A program made the position numbers and the translations under genes. 63,253 bases of DNA from ARK-15 sp038880255 (GTDB lineage: Archaea; Thermoplasmatota; Thermoplasmata; Thermoplasmatales; ARK-15), in assembly GCA_038880255.1 (NCBI GenBank), contig JAVZSA010000002.1:1-63253 (forward strand). Direction: 5' to 3'. The notes below the pieces were generated by a model. That model ran no database searches. It was not told where the DNA came from and saw nothing but the letters and a program-made list of their open reading frames with translations. Below, piece after piece: positions 18,349-27,857 of the stretch (the first letter of the stretch is position 1; every line of letters starts with the position of its first letter).

Positions 18349-21300
18349 ATAAAATCCTCCAATTTTTTTCCATTTGATTTTTGCTTTTCCTCAACAAATA
18401 ATGTTCTTATAGCTTCTTCAGCAAAAAGTAGTCTCTGTTTTGTATATCTACTTATTTTATATTTTTCAGAGATTTCCTTTGCCATATCTAGGTATTTTGT
18501 GATACCTCCTTCCGATATTGTTAATATAATATTTCCACCGCATTCACATTTACCACTTAACGTTATCCTTCTATATTTTCTATTACATTTAGAACATCTA
18601 AATTCTTGAGTACCATACTTTCGCATATTTCCCATTATATCAGGAATAAAATGATGTGAAACTATCCTATTTGCTACATCTATTTCATTAACAGCCCTTA
18701 ATTTTTCGGCAAGTATTAGTTGTGCATACGTTTTATTTTGCATTTCACCCAAAGTTTTATAAGCACTTTCATTGACCCCTACATTTATGTTTTCAGTATC
18801 GTTTGTAAAACCATAATTTGAATAAACATTTTCATTACCTAATCTATTCTTAATTATTTCCATAATTGATGATATCTCAGCAGGTTTTGCACCTCTTATA
18901 GTACTTTCATAGAATTCCAAGGGATATTTGTACATGATATCAACATTCAATGCCTCTTTATCAATTTCCTTTGGATCAACACGAATAGAAAGGAAAAGAG
19001 GAGCATCCATTAAGCCTCCCCTTGAAGAAGGAAGAAAATGCCTAGAAAAGTTTATTAAAGCATCGAGAACGAGCATAACAGAATCCTCATCCCCATCACA
19101 ATTTCTCCTTTTAGCAGCGTGATAAAATGGATGAGCAAAACAGGCTTGTGCATCTGTAAATCCTATAATACGGGCTAAAATGGCGCCGGAAGTATGTGGT
19201 GATAGCCCCATAACAAGATGACCAATCATATCCTCCACACTTTTAGCCTTATAATATGGCTCTAGACCATAATATCTTTCTAAAAGATCATCTATAAACT
19301 TGGATACATTAAATAAATACTCTGCTCCTTTTTTAGAAATTATAATGTCTTGAGGTAATAACTGTAAAATTTGATTTGGATCTTTAAGTTCATTTCCATA
19401 AATATCACTCTTATATCCAAATTCCCTTGCCTTCTCTATGCTTAATCCTACTTCATTCGGTCTAAAATGTGTAATTGCTAAATTACTCATATCAAATCTA
19501 GAAGTCCCATCCTTAAATACCCAAACACCATGTTTTGCTCTTAAAATACCTTTTTCAAGTGGTTCTGGAAGACTTTCCTTTGAAATAAGCCCTTTCACAC
19601 CCTTTACATCAAAATTATTCTCTTCTATACCTAGATTTTCAAAGGCATTTTTGAACTCTTCTATTATGGGAATTTCTAAAACCTCATTTTTACCAGAATA
19701 ATATGTTCTTGTATTACACCTTTCACATTTCACTTTATATGTTTTCGTTTTGCATTTTGGACAAATTCTTATCCCAACATTTACTTGAACTTTTTCAGAT
19801 GAATTTTCTTTAAGTAATGTGATAGACCTCCTTTTTCCTATTGTCTCCCCAATTGGAAAAAGGACATTTACAGGAGGACGCATCTTCCTTTCAGCAGCCT
19901 TTTCAGGTCTGCCCATTCTTGCACCAACCCTCGTTGGAGCTCTTGGATAAATATTGATTCCAGAAATTTTTTTAATAAAATCTATGGTATCTGTAGCATC
20001 ATTAATTTCCTTTTTTGATTCAATAATTTTCCCATTTTTATATTCAAGTCCCAGCAAAAATAATATAGATTCCCCATATTTTTCAATTATATAAAAATCC
20101 CTTTCTTTATGAAGTGCACCAAGTGAGCATAAAATTTCCTTAATTGTAGCATCTTTCTCAATATATAGGTAACCATTTTCAAAGTGACCTTTATGGATCA
20201 AATGATTTCTCAGCTTTTTTAATTCATCCAAAGATATATCATGCCAGAATAGATTGTAATCCGGATGTAATGGAATATCATACTTTAATGATAATTTTAA
20301 ATAATTTTCAAAATTTTCATTTTCAACATTTTCTATTCCTTTACTTTTTGCAATTTCAAGCCACCAATCTTTAGTAAATGCACCCCTTTTCAATGGATAA
20401 TTATTTTCTAAAAACTCCCCAAATGGTATTAAAATTTCTCCATTATCATAAATTTTTTTAACTTTATCCTTAAGTTTAATTGCCTCTTTATAATCATTTA
20501 TTTGGACTAAATCTCCATTCTCTAACAAGACAATAGGACCCTCAATACTATCGCAAGATGTTATACCAGCAGCTTTACCAGGAAATTCAAGTTTTAGCTG
20601 TGTTCCTATGGCTATAAAATTGTCCATGAGTACCATAGATGCTGGATTAATGGATACCGTTGCTAGGCCTCCAGTACGGCATCTACCATATCTAAGTCTA
20701 AAGCCTCCTTTCATTTCAGAATGTGAAAAAACTGGTCTACCTGCTACAAGATCTTCTATATATCTTTCAGACGCTTCACTCGAATTTTCACCATTTTCTT
20801 CTTTTATTAATTTTTCTAAAAATTCCCAACCACCAATGTTCATCTTTTCAACAATACCTTTCAATTTCCTTGCTTTCTGTATTATACCTTCTGCCACTAC
20901 AAGGCACATACCACCCCTTACCCTATTTGTTTCCACCTCAGGAAGATCCCTAAAACCAGAAACTTCAGATTCCAATGTACCTTCCCCGTCTATACACACT
21001 GGACAATTTCTTACAGTTATTTCTATTTCCTCTGGTGTTGGTTGGTACTGTAAATGTTCCAAATTGCCATAAATCTGAATTTCTTCCTTATATCTTTCAA
21101 TAATTTCATCAGTGGGTTTAAAATTACCTATTCCCAGATCCTTTCTTACCAAATCACCTATCAAAACACTTAATGCCTGAGCAGTTCCTCCAGCACCTCT
21201 AATTGGTCCAGAATAATATATTGATAAATATTCTGTATTATCTCTGTTCTTTTTCAATTTAATTTCAGTAATACCTTCCAATGGAGCTACAAGTATACCC

Positions 21301-21608
21301 TCAGTTAATATTGCAAGACCAACTCTAATTGAAATATCAAGTGCCTTTTGTTTATTATCTGAAAATCTTTTAGCTATTTCCCTTGCAGCCATTATACTTA
21401 CAGTTTCCCTATCATATTTTTTTGAGAATTCTCTTATAATCTTTGCTATACCTTCAATTCCAATTAAATTTTCTACCCTAGATGCCAAATCCTCTGCCAT
21501 TGGAATTTCAACATGTTCTTCAGGATCCTTTCCTTTTGATCTTGCAAGTTCAGCTATTTCATAACATTTTTCAACTTTTAATTTTAAATCATTAAAATAA
21601 TCTTCCAT
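18345..21608 (-). CDS. polC: DNA polymerase D large subunit (DP2)
   Basis: Catalytic subunit of the family-D replicative polymerase of non-crenarchaeal archaea, 1087 residues. Visible: YYSGPIRGAGGTAQALSVL near residue 130, a zinc pair CPKCKTKTYKVKCERC, the catalytic-core segment AKRRNCDGDED, where several other archaea carry inteins but none is present here, and a C-terminal zinc module (CSKCNRKY..CECGG). The C-terminus ends with a charged tail ending LEDFI. No gene for the small subunit DP1 lies in the window. Coupled to the GPN GTPase and preceded by an SCP2-like gene and rnhB. Confidence 0.96.
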   Translation of the reverse strand: MEDYFNDLKLKVEKCYEIAELARSKGKDPEEHVEIPMAEDLASRVENLIGIEGIAKIIREFSKKYDRETVSIMAAREIAKRFSDNKQKALDISIRVGLAILTEGILVAPLEGITEIKLKKNRDNTEYLSIYYSGPIRGAGGTAQALSVLIGDLVRKDLGIGNFKPTDEIIERYKEEIQIYGNLEHLQYQPTPEEIEITVRNCPVCIDGEGTLESEVSGFRDLPEVETNRVRGGMCLVVAEGIIQKARKLKGIVEKMNIGGWEFLEKLIKEENGENSSEASERYIEDLVAGRPVFSHSEMKGGFRLRYGRCRTGGLATVSINPASMVLMDNFIAIGTQLKLEFPGKAAGITSCDSIEGPIVLLENGDLVQINDYKEAIKLKDKVKKIYDNGEILIPFGEFLENNYPLKRGAFTKDWWLEIAKSKGIENVENENFENYLKLSLKYDIPLHPDYNLFWHDISLDELKKLRNHLIHKGHFENGYLYIEKDATIKEILCSLGALHKERDFYIIEKYGESILFLLGLEYKNGKIIESKKEINDATDTIDFIKKISGINIYPRAPTRVGARMGRPEKAAERKMRPPVNVLFPIGETIGKRRSITLLKENSSEKVQVNVGIRICPKCKTKTYKVKCERCNTRTYYSGKNEVLEIPIIEEFKNAFENLGIEENNFDVKGVKGLISKESLPEPLEKGILRAKHGVWVFKDGTSRFDMSNLAITHFRPNEVGLSIEKAREFGYKSDIYGNELKDPNQILQLLPQDIIISKKGAEYLFNVSKFIDDLLERYYGLEPYYKAKSVEDMIGHLVMGLSPHTSGAILARIIGFTDAQACFAHPFYHAAKRRNCDGDEDSVMLVLDALINFSRHFLPSSRGGLMDAPLFLSIRVDPKEIDKEALNVDIMYKYPLEFYESTIRGAKPAEISSIMEIIKNRLGNENVYSNYGFTNDTENINVGVNESAYKTLGEMQNKTYAQLILAEKLRAVNEIDVANRIVSHHFIPDIMGNMRKYGTQEFRCSKCNRKYRRITLSGKCECGGNIILTISEGGITKYLDMAKEISEKYKISRYTKQRLLFAEEAIRTLFVEEKQKSNGKKLEDFI

Positions 21609-21614
21609 AATTGA

Positions 21615-21941
21615 TCAATTTTTTAAAAGTTCAGATAATAAAAGCTTATCACTTAATGATGCTTTAACAACAATCTTTCTTGTTATATAGGCTGAAAGTG
21701 CATCAATCTCCTTGGATAATATTTTATTAAATGTTTCAACACTCATTTCAACTACTATATCTGGATCATCAATTGGTTCAATAAAATTTAATGATCCATT
21801 TTCAAGGTGGAGATAATATTTTCCATCATCTTTAAAATTTAAAACAATCTTTCTGTCCAAATCAAATATTTCATCCCGTAATTTTTTATCTACATTTACC
21901 CTCTTATTGAATTTATCCACAAGCTCATTCAATTTTTCCAT
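21615..21941 (-). CDS. SCP2-like sterol-carrier-fold protein
   Basis: 108-residue protein whose second half (PDIVVEMSVETFNKILSKEI, then VKASLSDKLLLSELL) fits the SCP2/sterol-binding fold, usually a small hydrophobic-ligand pocket. In archaea its ligand is unknown. ATG at 21941 chosen because GGTGAT precedes it; the frame extends to 21968 inside rnhB. It overlaps the rnhB stop by 17 bases and lies six bases before polC, so it belongs to the replication-gene transcript, which is an odd company for a lipid-binding domain. Confidence 0.65.
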   Translation of the reverse strand: MEKLNELVDKFNKRVNVDKKLRDEIFDLDRKIVLNFKDDGKYYLHLENGSLNFIEPIDDPDIVVEMSVETFNKILSKEIDALSAYITRKIVVKASLSDKLLLSELLKN

Positions 21942-22581
21942 CCTTATCACCATAGTAAAACAAATCAAAACTTGTATTAATTTTTTTCAATGTCAACCAT
22001 GATGTTCTCACTATTGGAGGAAATTCTTTATTTTCTTTAAAATAATTTTTTAAGAATTCAATTGTTTTAGGATCTGAAGGATAACCTGATCCAAAATTAC
22101 CATATATTTTTTTAAGCTCTTCTATTCTTCTATCCCTTTCAACCTTTGCTATAATTGATGCTGCAGATACTATTGGAAAATCCCTATCCGCATGGTGTTT
22201 TGATATTATTTCAACATCTATATCTAGATTCTTTCTTATTTTTTCAGCAAATCTATCTTCATCAACGTCAGCAGAATCCACCACATATAAATTTTTACCA
22301 ATTTTCTTAATTATTTCTGCAAAGTATAATGCCTCAATTTCATTCAGATTTAGTTTTTTTCTCATGTTATCAATTTCCTGAGGTTCCAAAAAAATTATTT
22401 CAAATGATACTGAATTATCTAAAATTATATTGTATAGATATTCTCTCTTTTTTTTAGATAAAAGTTTTGAATCTTTAACACCAATTTGAGAAAATTTTAA
22501 CTCATCACCACATAGACCACATATTACCATTGGCCCTATTACTGGTCCCCTCCCCGCTTCATCTATACCACAATATATCAT
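21925..22581 (-). CDS. rnhB: Ribonuclease HII
   Basis: Removes ribonucleotides and RNA primers from DNA duplexes. The archaeal/type 2 start CGIDEAGRGPVIGPMV supplies the first acidic pair, VVDSADVDEDRF the third aspartate, and HHADRDFPIVSAASIIAKVERD the catalytic aspartate region. 218 residues, full length. The ATG overlaps the upstream orf122 stop (ATGA). Grouping with polC and a uracil-DNA glycosylase makes this a replication/repair neighbourhood. Confidence 0.95.
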   Translation of the reverse strand: MIYCGIDEAGRGPVIGPMVICGLCGDELKFSQIGVKDSKLLSKKKREYLYNIILDNSVSFEIIFLEPQEIDNMRKKLNLNEIEALYFAEIIKKIGKNLYVVDSADVDEDRFAEKIRKNLDIDVEIISKHHADRDFPIVSAASIIAKVERDRRIEELKKIYGNFGSGYPSDPKTIEFLKNYFKENKEFPPIVRTSWLTLKKINTSFDLFYYGDKDGKIE

Positions 22582-22946
22582 TTTCCTGACTTTTCTTTAA
22601 TTATTTCCTCTAAATTGTCCATAACAAAACCGAGAACAATGTCTACCCTTGGATATATTTCATCCTCTGTGATTTCATTATTGTAGAAATTTTTAATCGC
22701 ATCAAATATGGACTCACCAATCACATCCTCAGAATCCATACCTGCTTCCATATTTTTTAGTGCCAAGTTCACCACATCATCCATAAATTTCCCAGTTATT
22801 TCAAATTCATCATTTTTGGAAGTAAATATTCCATGTCTCTCCATGTCTAATAAGAATGCAAGTGTAAATTCACTTAATGTTTCTTCCAAAAAATCAATAT
22901 ATTCATCTTTTTCGCTTTTTCCTTTCTTTTCAGTTTTATTAGCCAT
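22578..22946 (-). CDS. Acidic protein of unknown function, 122 residues
   Basis: Not recognised. A lysine-rich first dozen residues (MANKTEKKGKSEKD) precede an acidic, mostly helical body (FLEETLSEFTLAFLLDMERHG, truncated here as a description) with no cysteine, signal peptide or membrane helix. The ATG has AGGAAACC upstream, and its stop overlaps rnhB (ATGA), so it is translated with the replication/repair genes. A protein-interaction role in that machinery is only a guess. Confidence 0.7.
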   Translation of the reverse strand: MANKTEKKGKSEKDEYIDFLEETLSEFTLAFLLDMERHGIFTSKNDEFEITGKFMDDVVNLALKNMEAGMDSEDVIGESIFDAIKNFYNNEITEDEIYPRVDIVLGFVMDNLEEIIKEKSGK

Positions 22947-22983
22947 GGTTTCCTAAAAGATTTAACATATAAAATTTTTCCTA

Positions 22984-23649
22984 TCATAAATTATTTTTTA
23001 TAATCTTCAAAAATTCAATAAATTCATTGCGTTCAACCCTACCAGTATTAACATTCCTTGGACTCGGATGATAATGCATAAATATTTTTATATTATTAAC
23101 CTCGATAATTTTTCTATTTGAAAATTCATCCTTTATTCTAATTCCCCTATTGTTAAAGTACATTTTAAGTGATTGAAAAGCAACTCTACCCAAAACAAGT
23201 ATTACTCTTAAATTTTTCATATTATTAATTTCAAATTCTAAATATGGGAGACAATTTTTCATTTCTTCTGTTGAAGGTTTATCATTTGGTGGAACACATT
23301 TGACTGCAGCAGTAATATATGTTTCAAAATAAATTAAACCATCATCCCTCCTGATAGATATTGGTTGATTCGTGATACCCACATCATATAAACAGGAAAC
23401 TAAAAATTCTGCACTTTTATCACCCGTAAAAATTCTACCAGTTCTGTTTCCACCGGTAGCAGCAGGAGCAAGCCCAAGAATCAATAATTTTCCATTTATA
23501 TCTCCAAATCCAGGCACAGGTTTACTCCAATAAGTTTCGCCAAAAAATCTATTCTTTCTTTCAGCTACGCTTTTCCTAAATTTCACAAGTCTCGGGCACT
23601 TTTCACATTTTATTAATTCATTATTCATCTCTTCTAAGTTTTTAAACAT
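22984..23649 (-). CDS. Uracil-DNA glycosylase, family 5 (UDGb) type
   Basis: Excises uracil from deaminated DNA. An iron-sulfur ligand pair CEKC (Cys15, Cys18) and two later cysteines (AAVKC, MKNC) form a 4-Cys cluster site. Motif A GLAPAATGGNRTGR lacks the usual acidic or asparagine catalytic residue of families 1-4, the hallmark of family 5; the C-terminal HYHPSPRNVN is motif B. 221 residues. The ATG at 23649 follows the fttA stop by two bases; an overlapping TTG two codons upstream is less likely. Confidence 0.88.
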   Translation of the reverse strand: MFKNLEEMNNELIKCEKCPRLVKFRKSVAERKNRFFGETYWSKPVPGFGDINGKLLILGLAPAATGGNRTGRIFTGDKSAEFLVSCLYDVGITNQPISIRRDDGLIYFETYITAAVKCVPPNDKPSTEEMKNCLPYLEFEINNMKNLRVILVLGRVAFQSLKMYFNNRGIRIKDEFSNRKIIEVNNIKIFMHYHPSPRNVNTGRVERNEFIEFLKIIKNNL

Positions 23650-23651
23650 AT

Positions 23652-25613
23652 TCAATACAACCTAATAGATTCTAAATTTCTTGGTGCAACAGAATTAAAT
23701 CCAAATTTATAGTTAAACGTTCCGGCAAGATATTCACAATTCTCATTGTCCCCATGACATGTAATTATCCTATTTGGTTTCGGTACCATGGATGTAATGA
23801 ATTGTATAAGTTGTTTTCTATCAGCATGTCCTGAAAAACCTTCTACTGTTATTACCTGCATATTTATGTCTATATTTACCATTGTACCCTTATTTGGGAG
23901 AGTTATATTTTTAATACCACTCTGAATTTTCCTTCCCAAAGTACCTTCAGCCTGATATCCAACAAATACTAACGCATTTTTTGGATCTTCAGCAAGATGT
24001 ATGAAATAATCAATAACAGGCCCACCATTCATCATACCAGAAGTGGCAAGTATTATAGCAGGGTTTGCATCACTTAAAATTTTTTCTCTTGTTTCAGAAA
24101 CATCTACTCTTACAAATATATCGGAAAGGAATGGATTATCATTTTTCTTGAACATCCTTTCTCTAAGATCCCTATTTAAGTATTCAGGATATGCTGCATG
24201 AATCGCAGTAGCCTCCCATATCATACCATCAATATAAACTGGTACCTTTTGTATTTCATTTTTTCTAATATAATCCTCTATAACCACCATTACTTCCTGA
24301 CTTCTTCCAACGGCAAAAACAGGTATAAGTACTTTTCCGCCTCTATTCAACACATCTTGTATTACATTTTTAAGGTTTTCACTCGCCTCTTTTCTAGATG
24401 GTTGAAAATCATTTTTTCCACCATAGGTTGATTCAATTACTACAGCTTCTGCTCTCGGAAATCTATTTGTAGCAGAGGAGAACAACCATGTTTTCTCAAA
24501 TTTTATATCACCAGTAATTACAATATTGTACAGACCATCACCTATATGAAAATGTGCAATTGAAGATCCAAGGATATGCCCAGCATTATGAAATGTTAAT
24601 CTTACATCTGATGTAATATCTGTGGTTTCTCCATATTCCACTGTAATTGTTCTTCTAAGCATTTCTTTTATATCTTTAAAATCATAAGGTACCTTGTTCC
24701 CCTCAGCATGCGCCAACTTTATGTAATCCATCTGCAATAAAACTGCCAAATCTCTAGTTGGGGGTGTTAAGTATACAGGACCTCTATAATTGTATTTATA
24801 AAGTAATGGTATTAAGCCAGAATGATCTATATGGGCATGTGTGAGCACTACTGCATCTAAATATTTAAATGGATTATTTTCATTTTGAAAAGCATCTTGT
24901 GACCAAATTTCAGGCAAATAAAGATAAGGTATTCCTGACCATGGTTCATTTGTTTGAACATTTGCTACATTGACACCACAATCTACTAAAATGCGGCTGT
25001 TTCTGGTCATCAAAAGTGTTGATGACCTACCCACTTCTCTATATCCACCAAGAGCTATTAATCTTATCCAATTCTCTCCCTTTAAAGGTGGTTTATTTAA
25101 CTTTTTCCCAATTTCTCTAAGGAATTCTCTTCTCATGTCCTTATTTTCTTTAAGAAATTCTCTTACTTCACTCACTATCCTTGATGGAATGGGAGGTGTT
25201 CTTATCACTTTAGGCGCCCATTTTATCCTTTTTTTAATTTCGTTAAGTAATGATCCGTCCTTGCCTATCACAAGCCCTGGAGCCTCAGCAACTATTACTA
25301 CTTCACATGTTTCAGGTTCAAAATAAATTTCAGTAATACCTGCTTCACTTGGTACTATTTTCATTATTTCTTTCCTAGCCTCATCTTCTTCCATTAGTAT
25401 TGATGGATCAGGTCTTATAGCTATCCTTCTTTTAATTTTCTGAGCGATCTGTTTTACAACATCTGGATTTTCTGTAAAAAAATCAATATCTTTGGTGTAA
25501 ACAACAATTAGTGAAGCTTCAAAATCTATACTAGTTAATGTAACTGATGGGGCAAATTCCAAAACTTCCATTTTCGCCTGTTCTAGTATATCCTCCCATT
25601 CGTCTTCTGCCAT
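23652..25613 (-). CDS. fttA: aCPSF1/FttA transcription-termination ribonuclease (KH-metallo-beta-lactamase-beta-CASP)
   Basis: Archaeal homologue of the CPSF73 cleavage factor; in other archaea FttA/aCPSF1 cleaves U-rich 3' ends and drives transcription termination. Order: about 190 residues of KH-type domains including GLVIGKDGSLLNEIKKRI, then the metallo-beta-lactamase core with THAHIDHSG, then the beta-CASP insert (PVFAVGRSQE) and GFSGHADRKQL near the C-terminus. 653 residues, full length. ATG at 25613 preferred to the TTG at 25628. Adjacent to psmB, a conserved euryarchaeal pairing. Confidence 0.94.
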   Translation of the reverse strand: MAEDEWEDILEQAKMEVLEFAPSVTLTSIDFEASLIVVYTKDIDFFTENPDVVKQIAQKIKRRIAIRPDPSILMEEDEARKEIMKIVPSEAGITEIYFEPETCEVVIVAEAPGLVIGKDGSLLNEIKKRIKWAPKVIRTPPIPSRIVSEVREFLKENKDMRREFLREIGKKLNKPPLKGENWIRLIALGGYREVGRSSTLLMTRNSRILVDCGVNVANVQTNEPWSGIPYLYLPEIWSQDAFQNENNPFKYLDAVVLTHAHIDHSGLIPLLYKYNYRGPVYLTPPTRDLAVLLQMDYIKLAHAEGNKVPYDFKDIKEMLRRTITVEYGETTDITSDVRLTFHNAGHILGSSIAHFHIGDGLYNIVITGDIKFEKTWLFSSATNRFPRAEAVVIESTYGGKNDFQPSRKEASENLKNVIQDVLNRGGKVLIPVFAVGRSQEVMVVIEDYIRKNEIQKVPVYIDGMIWEATAIHAAYPEYLNRDLRERMFKKNDNPFLSDIFVRVDVSETREKILSDANPAIILATSGMMNGGPVIDYFIHLAEDPKNALVFVGYQAEGTLGRKIQSGIKNITLPNKGTMVNIDINMQVITVEGFSGHADRKQLIQFITSMVPKPNRIITCHGDNENCEYLAGTFNYKFGFNSVAPRNLESIRLY

Positions 25614-25642
25614 TATAACGCCTTCCAATTCTTAGAATTAAT

Positions 25643-26278
25643 TTAAATTAGCTTTAGCTTTTTCATTCTTTTCTTTATTTCTTCATCATCCAATTTAACA
25701 AATCCTTCTTTATCGGTAATTGTGGCCACATCTATTCCATCACCTGAAGCCGCATCTCTCTTCATTGCAGCATTAACCCCCCTTATTGCCAAATTAATAC
25801 CATCATCAAGTGTAATTTGATCGTTGTATGAATCTTCAAGAACCCCATAAACAAATAATGATCCTGAACCTGCACTAACAAATTTATCTTCGATAGATCC
25901 TCCTGCTGCATCCAATGAAAAAACATGATAACCCCTTAAATCATAACCTCCTATTATAAGACTTACGTAATATGGGTAAAATTTACTTTGATTAAGTATA
26001 TTTGAAAGCATTGTAGCCGCTGCCTGAACACTCATTGGTACCTTGTTTTTTAATCTGTACAATTCTGCTTCTGCCCTCATATACCTAACAAGTACCTGCA
26101 GATCACCAACTAGACCTGCAGTTGTCATGCCTATGTATTTGTCTATCATGAATAGTTTTTGTGTAATTTTGTGAGCAATAAATGTTTCCATAGTAGCTCT
26201 TCTTTCTGTAGCAAGTATTACACCTTCCTTCGTTACTATACCAACTGTAGTAGTACCCGTTTTTAATTTTTCTTCCAT
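25643..26278 (-). CDS. psmB: Proteasome beta subunit
   Basis: Catalytic subunit of the 20S proteasome. Short propeptide MEEKLKTG is cut to expose Thr9 (TTTVG) as the N-terminal nucleophile; the remainder shows ATERRATME, MTTAGLVGDLQVL with the catalytic-region lysine earlier (HKITQKLF), and SAGSGS. The sequence reads very like the Thermoplasma beta subunit. GGGTGA is five bases before the ATG, with a TATA-like box upstream. No alpha subunit or PAN ATPase is in the window. Confidence 0.95.
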   Translation of the reverse strand: MEEKLKTGTTTVGIVTKEGVILATERRATMETFIAHKITQKLFMIDKYIGMTTAGLVGDLQVLVRYMRAEAELYRLKNKVPMSVQAAATMLSNILNQSKFYPYYVSLIIGGYDLRGYHVFSLDAAGGSIEDKFVSAGSGSLFVYGVLEDSYNDQITLDDGINLAIRGVNAAMKRDAASGDGIDVATITDKEGFVKLDDEEIKKRMKKLKLI

Positions 26279-26315
26279 AAAAATTCACCCTTTCTAAAAC
26301 TAGATAATTATACAA

Positions 26316-26324
26316 TATTTAAAA
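26316..26324 (-). promoter_or_regulatory. TATA-like box of psmB
   Basis: TTTTAAATA on the minus strand, about 40 bases before the psmB ATG, would place initiation near 26294 and a leader of about 16 bases carrying the GGGTGA ribosome-binding site. The 193-base gap up to gdhA is otherwise plain A/T-rich sequence. Confidence 0.45.
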
Positions 26325-26471
26325 CTTCTTTTTAAAATTGTTGTGTTTAATAAAACTAATTATTATTCTGTTATTGTTAGAAATCTATTTAATCATAAAA
26401 GTATTTTTCAATAAATTTTAAAATAAAAATAATCATTAAAAAATCAAGAAATAAAAAAAATATAATGGGTT

Positions 26472-27722
26472 TTAAGCCCATCCTCTAATTTTAACAGCAT
26501 CTGCTACTCTTTTAACAGCAACAACATACGCTGCTGTTCTTGGTTCTATTTTATATTTATCCATTGCTTCCATAACATCCCAAAATGCCTTTGTCATCTT
26601 TTGATCCAATCTTTGATAAACCTCGTCAAGTGTCCAGTAAAATCCATTTATATTTTGTACCCATTCAAAATATGATACTGTTACACCACCTGCATTTGCT
26701 AGGAAATCTGGAATATCAAGTATTCCCTTCTTGTAAAGTATCTCATCAGCTTCTGGTGTTGTAGGTCCATTTGCAAGTTCAAGAACAATTTTTGCCTTAA
26801 TTTTATTTGCATTGTTTCCTGTAATTTGATTTTCTAAAGCTGCAGGTATTAAAACATCCACCTTAAGCTCAAGAAGTTCCTCATTTGTGATATTTTTTGC
26901 TCCCGGATAATTAATAACTGATCCTGTTTTTTCTTTATGTTGTAAAACCTTCTGGAAATCTAAACCCTTCTCATCGTAAATTCCACCTTTTGAATCACTT
27001 ACAGCAACAACTTTTGCTCCAAACATTTCAGTAACAAGCTTATGAGCAAATTGACCAGCATTACCATAACCTTGTATTGCCACAGTGGCTTTACTTAAAT
27101 CTAATTTAATCTTTTTCGCTGCTTCTCTCAAACAAAACATTCCACCTCTTGCAGTGGCATCTCCTCTTCCTAAAGAACCACCCACCTCAATGGGTTTACC
27201 TGTTATAACACCTGGAGCATTATAACCTACTATTTTTGAATATTCATCCATCATCCAAGCCATTATTTGGGGTGTAGTATAAACATCAGGTGCAGGTATG
27301 TCTTTTTCTGGACCTATAAATCTACCTATAGCCCTTATATATCCTCTTGATAATCTTTCTATTTCAGCTTCACTCATAGATTTTGGATCACAAATTACAC
27401 CACCTTTAGCACCACCATATGGAATATCCACTACTGCTGTTTTCCATGTCATCCATGCTGCTAATGCCTTTACTGTGTCCAGAGTTTCTTGTGGATGAAA
27501 CCTTATTCCACCTTTTGTAGGTCCCCTAGCATCATTGTATTGAACTCTAAATCCTTTAAAAACCTTAATAGTTCCATCATCCATCTTTACTGGTATAGTT
27601 ACTTCAAGGATCCTCATGGGCTCTCTCAAAATTGCATGCACACCTGGTTCTAAATTCATCACTTTTGCAGCTTTGTCAAGTTGCTCTTGCGCTATTTTAA
27701 ACGGATTTAATTCTTCAGCCAT
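26472..27722 (-). CDS. gdhA: Glutamate dehydrogenase
   Basis: Hexameric NAD(P)-dependent enzyme deaminating glutamate to 2-oxoglutarate and ammonium (or the reverse). Signature YNDARGPTKGGIRFHP, then DIPYGGAKGGV with the catalytic lysine, PAPDV, a Rossmann segment VAIQGYGNAGQFAH and ANAGGVTVSYFEW. 416 residues. GGGGTGAT lies six bases before the ATG. In a peptide-using metabolism it would feed 2-oxoacids and reductant toward the ferredoxin oxidoreductases at both ends of this window. Monocistronic by layout. Confidence 0.96.
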   Translation of the reverse strand: MAEELNPFKIAQEQLDKAAKVMNLEPGVHAILREPMRILEVTIPVKMDDGTIKVFKGFRVQYNDARGPTKGGIRFHPQETLDTVKALAAWMTWKTAVVDIPYGGAKGGVICDPKSMSEAEIERLSRGYIRAIGRFIGPEKDIPAPDVYTTPQIMAWMMDEYSKIVGYNAPGVITGKPIEVGGSLGRGDATARGGMFCLREAAKKIKLDLSKATVAIQGYGNAGQFAHKLVTEMFGAKVVAVSDSKGGIYDEKGLDFQKVLQHKEKTGSVINYPGAKNITNEELLELKVDVLIPAALENQITGNNANKIKAKIVLELANGPTTPEADEILYKKGILDIPDFLANAGGVTVSYFEWVQNINGFYWTLDEVYQRLDQKMTKAFWDVMEAMDKYKIEPRTAAYVVAVKRVADAVKIRGWA

Positions 27723-27760
27723 ATTTTATCACCCCAATGGGCAAAACTATATTGCAATGA

Positions 27761-27770
27761 AATATATTAA
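27761..27770 (-). promoter_or_regulatory. TATA-like box of gdhA
   Basis: On the minus strand TTAATATATT lies about 40 bases before the gdhA ATG, giving an estimated start of transcription near 27740 and a short leader with the strong GGGGTGAT ribosome-binding site. The 135 bases between gdhA and scpB hold both divergent promoters. Confidence 0.45.
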
Positions 27771-27857
27771 TTATTCTCGGACAATTGCTAGCAACTGTCA
27801 TTATATATTATCGAAATTTCAATAATATTTAATAATGAATTTTTATTAAACAAAATT

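Noticed and set aside
18345..21608. Intein in the DNA polymerase D large subunit
   Set aside because: The usual insertion site reads straight through (RRNCDGDED) and the protein length is normal for an intein-free form.
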